Origin: Seriola aureovittata | Taxonomy: Eukaryota > Chordata > Actinopteri > Carangiformes > Carangidae | Assembly: GCF_021018895.1 (NCBI RefSeq) | Contig: NC_079375.1 | Span: forward strand, 4,741,560 to 4,805,559 | Length of the DNA: 64,000 bases | Direction of reading: 5' to 3' | In this document: piece by piece, positions 12,291-21,059 of the stretch | Position numbering within the stretch: the first letter of the stretch is position 1 | How the letters are laid out: the number at the start of each line of letters is the position of its first letter | Made by a program: the position numbers and the translations under genes | Notes under the pieces: generated by a model | The model's input: the letters and a program-made list of their open reading frames with translations, nothing else | What the model was told of the DNA's origin: nothing | Databases searched by the model: none

Positions 12291-13320
12291 GTCTGAGAGG
12301 TCTCATTGCACCATGAGAAAAATGTTGCACCTGTTCTGACTGGTATGAGAGTAAAACTGAATCCTGGAAATTGCTGAAGTTCTGAGCTATCGGGAGTCCT
12401 GCGTGAAGCACGACTTTTATGTGGATCTCAACTTCACTGAGGAAATGCTGTAAAAGCTGCTTTAAAGACCCAAATTACATTCTGGTAACATGGAAAACAT
12501 TCCACTTGTAGCTTTATATTCACAAGAGTAACACTATGAATTATATAGTGTTCATGTTGAGCAGTAAACATTGGACAGCGCATTTCTTCCAAACTGACTA
12601 TATAGATTTTGGCAATACTGTGAGCCCTTTCCTTTAGTTGATGCAGACTAGCGTAGCGTAGTCATACTTTCCATATCTGCAAGTACGCTGGGGTCCGTGT
12701 GATGTAAATTTCATCAGTGGAAGATGTCCATGAGGCTCTAATAACCAGTTTGTGTCCACACTGTCAGTCCATGTAGCCACACTACACTATAAGGGTAACC
12801 AACTACGCATGTTCCCCACTGGGTACTGTAGCGCGCATATATGGAAAACGTAGACAATGATCTACTGCGCATGTATTGAACACATCCTCTAAGTGGAGTA
12901 TAAATGAAAGCAACTACATGTCCGAAGCTGTGCATGTGCGCATCCGCAAGTGAGTATAGGCCTTACACACCAACCCTCCTTGGACCTCACGCCAAAACAG
13001 CAGCTTTGTTTGGTTCAATGTAACACCCTTACGAACGGTCTCCTTACCTGCAATATAGCAGGATCTCTGTTTAATTAATTAAGCAATGGTTTGTCAGGGT
13101 ATTGGGGGATTTGAAGCCATGCTGCCCAGAAGTTGACAGGTTGTCACCAACAGTGCCATCACCGCCAAACTGTTCCAAAGCATAGAAAAGCTCTCTTTTC
13201 AGTTCATGTACTGAAAGACAGTTGGTGAGGTGACTGAAATGAGCTGAAGTGTATCAAAAGGTGTTTAGTGGTGGGTTGAAGTGAACAACAGGAAGAACAG
13301 CTTTACCTTTTGTTGTTTTA
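12291..13320. other. non-coding spacer
   Basis: Unique-looking sequence with several CGCATG-type words at 12800-12945. No exon recognised. Confidence 0.45.
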
Positions 13321-13634
13321 TGCCTCCGCGCCGGCGTCAGAGCCGGAGGCGTATTGTTTTCGAGTTGTCCATCCGTTCATTTGTACATCTGTCCGTCTCA
13401 TTCTATCTATCTCAATAACGCCTTGATGGAATTTCTTCAAATTTGGCACAACCATTCACAAGGATTCAAGGATGAACTGATTAAATTTTGGGGGTCAAAG
13501 GTCATGGTCACCATACAAAACGTGATATTGGCCTTGTGGACGTAATATCTCCGTAACGCCTTGAAGGAATTTCTCCAAATTTGATAAAAACATTCACCTG
13601 GACACGGGAAAAACTGATTAGATTTGATGACATA

Positions 13635-13656
13635 AGGTCAAAGGTCACGATGACCT
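13635..13656 (+). promoter_or_regulatory. overlapping DR1 and ERE-like sites, unit 2
   Basis: AGGTCA-A-AGGTCA (a perfect DR1, the RXR/HNF4/COUP-TF type) is followed by CGA and TGACCT. The second half-site therefore also forms a perfect oestrogen-response-type inverted repeat with 3-bp spacing. Confidence 0.5.
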
Positions 13657-13778
13657 CACAAAACATGATTTTGACTTTGTGAACACGATATCTCAGAACT
13701 CTCAAGGGAATCCCTTCAAATTTGGCACAAACATTCACTTGGACTCAAAAAATGAACTAATTAGATTTTGTAAGTCAC

Positions 13779-13799
13779 AGGTCAAGGTCACGGTGACCT
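13779..13799 (+). promoter_or_regulatory. overlapping SF-1/ERR and ERE-like sites, unit 3
   Basis: Two abutting AGGTCA half-sites give a TCAAGGTCA (SF-1/ERR-type) site. The second is followed by CGG and TGACCT, a perfect inverted repeat with 3-bp spacing. Confidence 0.5.
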
Positions 13800-13960
13800 C
13801 AGAAAACACTTTTTAGCCATTACTCAAGACTTCACACAGCAATTATGACAAAATTTCACTCAAATGGTTCATATTTTATATGACTCTGGATAAACAGCGA
13901 TGTAATATGAAACTAGTCTGAGTGGCGGAGGCAGACCACCATGAGGTGGTAATTCTAGAT

Positions 13961-14470
13961 TACCTAGTATTGTAGTAGCCTTTAATGTTGTTACTCTACT
14001 GATGAGACTTGTGTTTGTTGTTTATGTTCCTCGTCTGTTGTTCTTCTTGGAACATGTTGTAGAGAATACTGAGCCCTCGGGGGCAAATTTGTGATTTTTG
14101 GGGCTTTTATAGATAAAACTAGACTGACTTGACTTGACAGGGGAAATATATAACACATGTTTGTGTTTAAGCCAAGGAAAGTTACAACTTAGCTAACGGC
14201 TGTGATGACACATGCAATGTTTTTTTGGCATTGGCTCGGAGTATCTGTGTGGTTGTAAATATCAACAGTGAGGGAACAACAAGTTTCCATGACATGTTCT
14301 CCATGTTTTGACAGAGAACAGCTTCATATCACATGGGTGTTTGCCAAACAGCAGAATACAGTGTGTTGTATAAGTATCGTAAACTCAATTTAGAAACAAT
14401 TGTGATTGCCCCCTCACCCAGCACCCTCAAAATTACCTTCACACAATACACCCCACCCAGCTGGTATTCT
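13961..14470. other. non-coding spacer
   Basis: AT-rich sequence with no recognised exon or element. Confidence 0.45.
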
Positions 14471-14680
14471 AAACGGAGCTAAAACAAGCATCCTTTAGCA
14501 AATACTGGAGTTTGGAGCTAATTAGTTGTGATAGAACCTGTGGATTGGAAACACGCTGCCCGTCTGCCAAACTGTCTCAGCTCCATTTGAAGCTGATGAA
14601 TCCAATAAGAAGTGTGAATGACTTTAATTAGTGCTATCACAATGCTGTATCTGCCCATATTAGCTTATTCTTTGGGCTGA
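14471..14680. promoter_or_regulatory. candidate conserved non-coding block D
   Basis: Repeat-free 210 bp, 2 kb upstream of the fzd8 promoter, with several homeodomain-type cores (CTAATTAG at about 14518, TTTAATTAG at about 14623). Bounded by CA microsatellites. Enhancer role is inferred. Confidence 0.3.
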
Positions 14681-14689
14681 GCTCAGAAA

Positions 14690-14880
14690 CACACACACAC
14701 ACACTGTCTTGTTTGTTGGGCCTGGTGGTGCGTCGCAGTAATCGCCGGCTCAGCATGCTCTGAGTGAAACATTGGCACCAGCGTTAAGACAAACAGCCCC
14801 CTCCCTTTAGACCAAGACAACCCCCCGCTGTGGGCTAACAAGACCACATTAACCTCCCTTGCCACACACACACACACACA

Positions 14881-14911
<31 letters not shown>
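14690..14911. repeat. (CA)n tracts
   Basis: Short CA run at 14690-14704, and longer interrupted CA runs at 14862-14911 with a CC interruption near 14886. Confidence 0.9.
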
Positions 14912-14913
<2 letters not shown>

Positions 14914-16230
14914 TTCTCCCTCCCTTTTTTCTGCATGCAAACAGACAAGCAGACATCACGCACTGTCATAAATCAGCATGTAGACACACATTTCACACAT
15001 TTCTCATTCCTTCACACATACATCCAGCTGAGGCCGCATGTGCACGTTCACACAGCGTCAGATCCGCAGACACTGGAAGTCAGTCCCTGCAGCGGAGGGT
15101 GAATGACGGACAGTATCAAACCGCTGCTCCCCTCTGGCTTTCAGAACCGTTCGCTGATGAATGAATAACACTGGCTTTTTATAAACTGCACAGCAATATG
15201 AACCAACTGCCAAAAGACTTATCTTAAATAACTGCAAATCTGTCGATCCACCTGCTTTTAAACAGCGGCTGACCAAAATGATTTCCTGAAAATGAATTAC
15301 AACAGAAATGGAAAATTCTATCATTTCCAAGTGGTTTGGATAATGTGGAAACTACAACAAAGACGGTGAAAATGATTTACTTTCCACCATCTTTCTTTTT
15401 GGGAAGGAGTGTGAATGTTACAGGCAAATACTCAAAAAATTTGAGACTATTTTTGTTGCTTTTGTTTGAAGTTGCAAATACGGAAACAGGAACGTTTTTG
15501 AAAGAGACACGTCTATTTTACTTATTTTATTAGTTCATTTGACTGGGACTTGCCATAATTAGCATGAAAGGCTAATTTACAAGGCTAAATTAGTACGTTT
15601 GTTTGTTTATTTATTTATTTACCTTTTTTATTTAGTCAGGTGAATCCCATTGAGATAGAACTTTGCATTTTATTTCTATTATGAGTTTAATAAGTAAATA
15701 TTCAATACAGTCACAAACTGTAGTATTTCGATTACAAACTTAAAAAGTCCAGCAATACTCCTATCCAGATGACATGTGGTGAGTCTGCAGAGATTTGGTG
15801 TTTGGTTCGAGGGCACTGTTTCAGGATTTGAATGTGTGACTTGTAACAGAGCAGTTCTTGTCATGTAAATTAATTAAACACAGATGAGTTGCAGTAATGC
15901 ACTAATTTCAACTAATAAATATTCCAGTGTCACATCATTATAAAGTTAATGTTCCTCTTAGTGTCAATTTTCTTGTTTATTTTTAGCAGATGAAAAAGTA
16001 TCAAACCAGAGTGATAGGAAATGTAGCATGACCTCCAGTCATTAGTCAAACAACCACCAAGAGGAACACAAGTCAGACCTAGTCAGAAAAGTAGTTTTTT
16101 ATATTCCCCCTTAATGATTTGATTTATAACAGTGATGTATGTTAGTTTACTCCCCACTGCCTGTGTCCCTAATTACATTCCTTCCTAATGTCTCTATTGT
16201 CCTACAGCTCATGTCTCCCTGTTTGTAAAG
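14912..16230. other. non-coding spacer upstream of fzd8
   Basis: AT-rich. Contains a TTTATTTATTTATTTA tract near 15606. No exon signature. Confidence 0.45.

Positions 16231-16232
<2 letters not shown>

Positions 16233-16291
<59 letters not shown>
16233..16291 (+). repeat. (GT)n microsatellite near the fzd8 promoter
   Basis: About 29 GT units end 144 bp before the TATA box of fzd8. Polymorphism here could affect promoter spacing (inference). Confidence 0.95.
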
Positions 16292-16294
<3 letters not shown>

Positions 16295-16434
16295 GGGGTC
16301 GGGGTAAACAGAGACAAAGTGATTATAACCCTTCCTCCAGGGTGAACATTTTAAACAAACACCTATAGAAGGAACCGTGGATTGACTTATTCTCCCTCCC
16401 CGCCCATGCTGGGGGAGTGTCCTCCCTCCTCCCG

Positions 16435-16441
16435 TATAAAA
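16435..16441 (+). promoter_or_regulatory. fzd8: fzd8 TATA box
   Basis: TATAAAA lies about 290 bp upstream of the fzd8 start codon, after a C-rich segment. Transcription would start near 16465, giving a 5' UTR of about 260 nt that includes a (GA)n tract at 16502-16532. Confidence 0.7.
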
Positions 16442-16500
16442 CCCAACACACCGAGCAGCTACACAACATGCAGAGAGAGACACGGTGCTAGACCGACAGG

Positions 16501-16532
<32 letters not shown>

Positions 16533-16727
16533 GTGAGGAGACTGACAGTATCCCAGACTGTGAGAAAGTAAAGCGCTTGTTTTTTGGATTTTACAGACTG
16601 TCACAAACGATCTGCGCTCTAGCATGAGTTCAGCAGCATCCCTGGATTAATCCCACTTGCAGCCTACTTGCAAAGCGCAAGTTCGCTCGCACTTTCTCGA
16701 GGACGATTCGCGCACAGGAAAACGACG

Positions 16728-18473
16728 ATGGAGAGGAGCATCCCGGGATGGTGCGTGCTGTTAACCCTCGTCTTGCACGGAACGCGCTGCATGGCGGCCA
16801 AGGAGCTCCAGTGCCAGGAGATCTCCGTGCCTCTGTGCAAAGGCATCGGCTACAACTACACCTACATGCCCAACCAGTTCAACCACGACACGCAGGACGA
16901 AGCCGGCCTGGAGGTGCACCAGTTCTGGCCACTGGTGGAGATAAAGTGCTCGCCGGACTTGCGCTTCTTCCTCTGCAGCATGTACACACCGATCTGCCTG
17001 GAGGACTACAAGAAGCCACTGCCGCCGTGCAGGAGCGTGTGTGAGCGGGCCAAAGCTGGATGCGCTCCGCTCATGAGGCAGTACGGCTTCCCGTGGCCAG
17101 ATCGGATGAGGTGCGACCTGCTGCCCGAGCAAGACAACCAGGACACGCTGTGCATGGACTATAACCGGAGCCAGACCACCACTGCTTCTCCCGTGGTGGC
17201 GAAACCGACCAACCGGCCCCTGAAGCCGTTCAACAACAGAAAGAAGAGCAGCTACGGTCGCGGCATCCCCGGGAAACACAAACCAGCTGCTTCCCCGTGT
17301 GAGCCGGGATGTTTCTGCCGTGCGCCCATGGTGCCGGTGACCAGCGACAGCCACCCGCTGCACAACCGCGTCAAGACGGGACAGATCCTGAACTGCGCCA
17401 TGCCGTGCCACAACCCCTACTTTACCCAGGAAGAGAGAACTTTTACCGCCTTCTGGATCGGCCTGTGGTCCGTCCTGTGCTTCATCTCCACTTTCGCAAC
17501 TGTGGCGACTTTCCTGATCGACATGGAGAGGTTTAAGTACCCGGAGCGCCCCATCATATTCCTCTCCGCCTGCTACATGTTCGTGTCAGTTGGATACATA
17601 GTCAGACTGATCGCCGGACATGAGGAAGTGGCCTGCAACAGAGAAAACGGCGCTGAGCACATCCACTATGAGACCACAGGTCCTGCGCTCTGCACCATTG
17701 TTTTCCTGCTCATCTACTTCTTCGGCATGGCCAGCTCGATCTGGTGGGTGATACTGTCCCTCACGTGGTTTCTGGCCGCAGGTATGAAGTGGGGGAACGA
17801 GGCTATAGCCAGTTACGCACAGTACTTTCATTTGGCCGCCTGGCTCATCCCCAGCATGAAGTCAATAGCAGTTTTGGCTCTGAGCTCTGTGGACGGGGAC
17901 TCTGTGGCTGGGATTTGCTACGTGGGCAACCAGAATCTGGATAACCTGCGGGGTTTCGTGTTGGCACCGCTGGTTATCTACCTGTTCATCGGCACCATGT
18001 TTCTGCTGGCCGGGTTCGTTTCTCTGTTCAGGATCAGGAGCGTAATCAAGCAAGGGGGGACCAAGACTGACAAGCTGGAGAGGCTGATGATCCGGATAGG
18101 AGTTTTCACAGTTTTATACACAGTCCCAGCCACTGTCATAGTGGCGTGTTACTTTTACGAGCAGCACAACCGACAGACGTGGGAAATTACGCACAACTGT
18201 ACGTGCCAGACGGACCCTAACAGGCAGAGGCCGGACTATGCCGTGTTCATGCTGAAATACTTTATGTGCCTCCTGGTGGGCATCACGTCAGGAGCCTGGA
18301 TCTGGTCCGGGAAAACACTGGACTCCTGGAGAACTTTTTGCACGCGGTGCTGCTGGGGGAGCAAAGCCTCCGCGGGCTCCATGTACAGTGACGTGAGCAC
18401 GGGACTGACCTGGAGGTCCGGGACGGCCAGCTCCGTCTCCTGCCCCAAACAGATGCCACTGTCCCGGGTTTGA
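16728..18473 (+). CDS. fzd8: Frizzled-8 Wnt receptor, intronless (581 aa)
   Basis: Seven-pass membrane receptor for Wnt at the plasma membrane. The order is: signal peptide (about 1-23), Frizzled cysteine-rich Wnt-binding domain (about 29-150, with MPNQFNHDTQDEAGLEVHQF), a basic low-complexity linker, then seven membrane segments from about residue 242. The cytoplasmic KTLDSW motif (529-534) is the KTxxxW Dishevelled-binding site. The tail has YSDVSTGLTWRSGTASSVS and ends LSRV, a PDZ-binding S-x-V. That tail and ICLEDYKKPLPP in the CRD mark Frizzled-8 rather than Frizzled-5. An in-frame ATG at 16668 would add 20 basic residues ahead of the signal peptide; the ATG at 16728 has purine at -3 and G at +4 and begins like other FZD8 proteins. 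The usual FZD8 glycine-rich linker expansions are absent. Whether this is fzd8a or fzd8b is not resolved. Confidence 0.97.
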   Translation: MERSIPGWCVLLTLVLHGTRCMAAKELQCQEISVPLCKGIGYNYTYMPNQFNHDTQDEAGLEVHQFWPLVEIKCSPDLRFFLCSMYTPICLEDYKKPLPPCRSVCERAKAGCAPLMRQYGFPWPDRMRCDLLPEQDNQDTLCMDYNRSQTTTASPVVAKPTNRPLKPFNNRKKSSYGRGIPGKHKPAASPCEPGCFCRAPMVPVTSDSHPLHNRVKTGQILNCAMPCHNPYFTQEERTFTAFWIGLWSVLCFISTFATVATFLIDMERFKYPERPIIFLSACYMFVSVGYIVRLIAGHEEVACNRENGAEHIHYETTGPALCTIVFLLIYFFGMASSIWWVILSLTWFLAAGMKWGNEAIASYAQYFHLAAWLIPSMKSIAVLALSSVDGDSVAGICYVGNQNLDNLRGFVLAPLVIYLFIGTMFLLAGFVSLFRIRSVIKQGGTKTDKLERLMIRIGVFTVLYTVPATVIVACYFYEQHNRQTWEITHNCTCQTDPNRQRPDYAVFMLKYFMCLLVGITSGAWIWSGKTLDSWRTFCTRCCWGSKASAGSMYSDVSTGLTWRSGTASSVSCPKQMPLSRV

Positions 18474-18761
18474 TCCTTTGGATCAGATGTCATTTGGCAC
18501 TAAAGACTAAAAGCAGCGCGTATCTGCTCTGTTTGGGGACACAGCGACGTGAAGACTGATTCAAATGATTTTATGTGGTAAATTATTCAAAAGTGAGTCA
18601 CCGGACTGCCAGGTTAGATGGAATTTTGGTCACGAGCACTCCCCTAATGTGAACTGTTTGCTGGATTTGTGGCCATTCCGCTTGTAAAAGTTACAAGAAT
18701 CAGTTTAGAGAGTTCTCCTTCCTCGCCTTATCCAAATGACGTGCTTAGGCTGGAATATAGA

Positions 18762-18789
18762 GGGGGGGAAGGGGTTGGGTAGGGGAGGG
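18762..18789 (+). other. potential G-quadruplex in the fzd8 3' UTR
   Basis: Five G-runs (7, 4, 3, 4 and 3 G) separated by AA, TT, TA and A. The loops are very short, so folding is favoured in DNA and in the sense RNA. Confidence 0.6.
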
Positions 18790-19267
18790 TGGTGACTAAT
18801 TGTGTTGGGATTGTCCATCAGCGTGTTTTAATTAGCACATTAATGAACGCCTAATGGCTTCTTTTTAAATAATGAGACCCCTCAGCAGCAGAACAATGTA
18901 CCTGGCACTAAGAATGCAGAGTCTTATCTGGGCTTAATTGAATGCATACAGCTGACAAGATCCCTTTTGTCGATATAGGTTACGTGGTATAGCTGAAGCG
19001 CTTCTCCTCCTTACTGTAAAGAACCGCTGTGTCTTAAACACCAGATTCACAATGAGACCGCTCTGCTTGAAACGAGGACGTTTTGTCTCCCAAGATGGAT
19101 TTACACGTTCATTAATCAATGCCTTAATACTGTCTCATACGGGTTGCATTAGCGCGTAAAGTGTATTTATATAATTATTGGTGTACATATATTGTACATT
19201 TGTATATTAAAATTTACGAGATTGTAAATATGTATAATTCCACTTTGATAGAAGATTTTATTTTGAG

Positions 19268-19273
19268 AATAAA
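19268..19273 (+). terminator. fzd8: fzd8 poly(A) signal
   Basis: AATAAA followed by T-rich sequence (TTTATTGAATTTGTTTTA). It lies about 795 nt after the stop codon. Confidence 0.65.
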
Positions 19274-19299
19274 ACAACTTTTATTGAATTTGTTTTACT

Positions 19300-20980
19300 C
19301 GTGCGTCCTGGTCATTCTCGCCAAAACTCTGTCCTGGTGTTTGGCACTGCAAACTGTCTCTGAGGTTGTTATACGGCATGCTTTAAAACACAACTGCACA
19401 GTGTAGACTCTTCAGACTCCAGCCTAAAGTTGAGTTATGTCAGTGATAGATTCATTTATACTTTAATTAAAAGTTGTAACTTGTGTTTTTTTTTGGGGGG
19501 GGGGCATAAAGGATAAGTAAGCTCTGGTAAACCTCTCAGGTGTTGCAGATTCACATGCTGTGAGACGCGGGGAACAACAGCGGCATGGCACTACAGGTGG
19601 TCTCCTCAGTGTGATGCCCCCTGGGCCCCAGTCTTAACGCTTCTGTCCTCTCTTAAACCCAGATCCCAGCTAAAATTTACCTTCTTCACACTTTGCACGT
19701 TCAGCAGTCAATGAGATTCACCTCTTCTTCCACTTGCACTGATCCACCTGTTCCTAAAAGAAGGGGATAAAAAGAACAATTGAAGAGTTTATTCATCTTA
19801 TTTAGTGTGAACATCTTGGTACAAGAACTGAAACAAATCAGGAAAAGTCATCAGATTCTACGATTTAAGAAACACAACCAGGAAGACTAATCTGAGCAGT
19901 TGTCGATTTTCTACAACAATTTTTAAATATTTTATGTCAAACATTTGTTTTCTCATGTTTGGCATTGAATGCTTTTAATTGCATATCGAATGGACCTCTC
20001 AGGTTACTCTTATTAAAGCGGTGGTTTCTGTACAATGTAAAATACCTGAGGCTCATCATAAAAACGTCCGCGAGGTTTGGACAAGACTTGTTACCGCCGT
20101 GCAGCGTGTGATCTGTTTATCGTGAGACAGTGTAGCTGTCAGTATCATGTCTAGATTGTAGTTCAGGAAATGTTTGTGCGTAATGGCTGTGGGGGGCGCG
20201 CGAGAGGGGACTATTTTTTTCCCTCTCTGGACTGAGAAAATAGGTTTCAAATGTTTTTTCGACCAAGCACGGTGTTTCTAAGTCATCCATAAACTCAAAT
20301 GACATGACCTATACGCTTAACAAAACCTGATGTGCTGCTCTGGAACTCCGGAGGACACTCTGAATTCCGATGCGGTGAAGAGAGACGGATAAAGCGGCAT
20401 CGTGCTGCCACCTGGTGGTCAAAGGGATGAACTGGCAGCCAGCTGTGGCGCACCAAGCAGAAAAAGGTGAATTCAACTAAATACGCGTTTACGTTTGTTT
20501 GTAGTCAGTTTACACTACCCAAGTTACAAATGTCACTTTTTCCTGATGCACTTTGAACCCAAAAAACTTCTGTAATTTAAAATAGCGTTCAACACTCTTC
20601 AACTGGAGCTATAGTTAACACGTGAAACATTCAGACCCCATGGATCCATCTGCTGAGTTTTTTTAATAGCATTTCCCTTGATGTCAGTGAAGTTATCTTC
20701 TTATATACAAGTGTGGATTTCTGACTTTGACACTAAATTACCTTTTAAAAACCACCGGTTACTTGCCCTGCTGTGCACACCCAATTAATTGCAGCAGAAT
20801 ACAATATACTATAGTAAACAAATCAGTTACTTCCAATAGAGGCATAATTGTGACATTTTTAACATATATCAAATTTGTCTCTGTCAATAATTACATTCAT
20901 CAATGAGGAGACAACAGGTCCTGTTTGCTCAATCCAATGAGTACAAATTGCCCTGCCACTGCTTATTAACCATGAGACAA
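19300..20980. other. intergenic, fzd8 to gjd4
   Basis: AT-rich unique sequence with a G-run near 19495-19504. A CTCF-like motif lies at 20405. No exon seen. Confidence 0.5.
20405..20418 (-). promoter_or_regulatory. CTCF-like motif
   Basis: The minus strand reads CCACCAGGTGGCAG, matching the CTCF core CCASYAGRKGGCRS at every position. It lies between fzd8 and gjd4, 1.1 kb past the fzd8 poly(A) signal, so it could be a domain boundary (inference). Confidence 0.5.
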
Positions 20981-21000
20981 GTTTGCTTCCTCTTCCAGCG

Positions 21001-21002
21001 GT

Positions 21003-21056
<54 letters not shown>
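21001..21056 (+). repeat. (GT)n microsatellite
   Basis: GT tract of about 56 bp with one TCT interruption near the start. Confidence 0.95.

Positions 21057-21059
<3 letters not shown>

Larger units (their letters stand above)
13322..13960 (+). repeat. dispersed repeat with internal 143-bp units bearing nuclear-receptor-like sites
   Basis: Three degenerate units sit in register, with AGGTCA cores at 13499, 13642 and 13785, exactly 143 bp apart. Each unit contains a TTTCAAATTTGG-like stretch, a CATTCAC stretch and GAACTGATTAGATTTTG. The left end has a GC-rich hairpin (13323-13350, GCCTCCG...CGGAGGC) and the right end repeats the GGCGGAGGC word (13925-13933). I recognise the general type as a family dispersed in fish genomes, but do not know its classification. 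Confidence 0.75.
18474..19290 (+). other. fzd8: fzd8 3' UTR
   Basis: The UTR probably runs from the stop to just past the AATAAA at 19268. It contains a G-rich cluster (18762-18789) and a homeodomain-rich stretch (about 18800-18960), and ends AT-rich. Confidence 0.65.

Noticed and set aside
16668..16727. Longer fzd8 start adding MQSASSLALSRGRFAHRKTT
   Set aside because: It would place basic residues ahead of a standard signal peptide; the inner ATG has the better context and matches known FZD8 starts.
16728..18473. Annotation as Frizzled-5
   Set aside because: The CRD resembles both, but the tail (YSDVSTGLTWRSGTASSVS) and neighbours gjd4, ccny and crem fit Frizzled-8.
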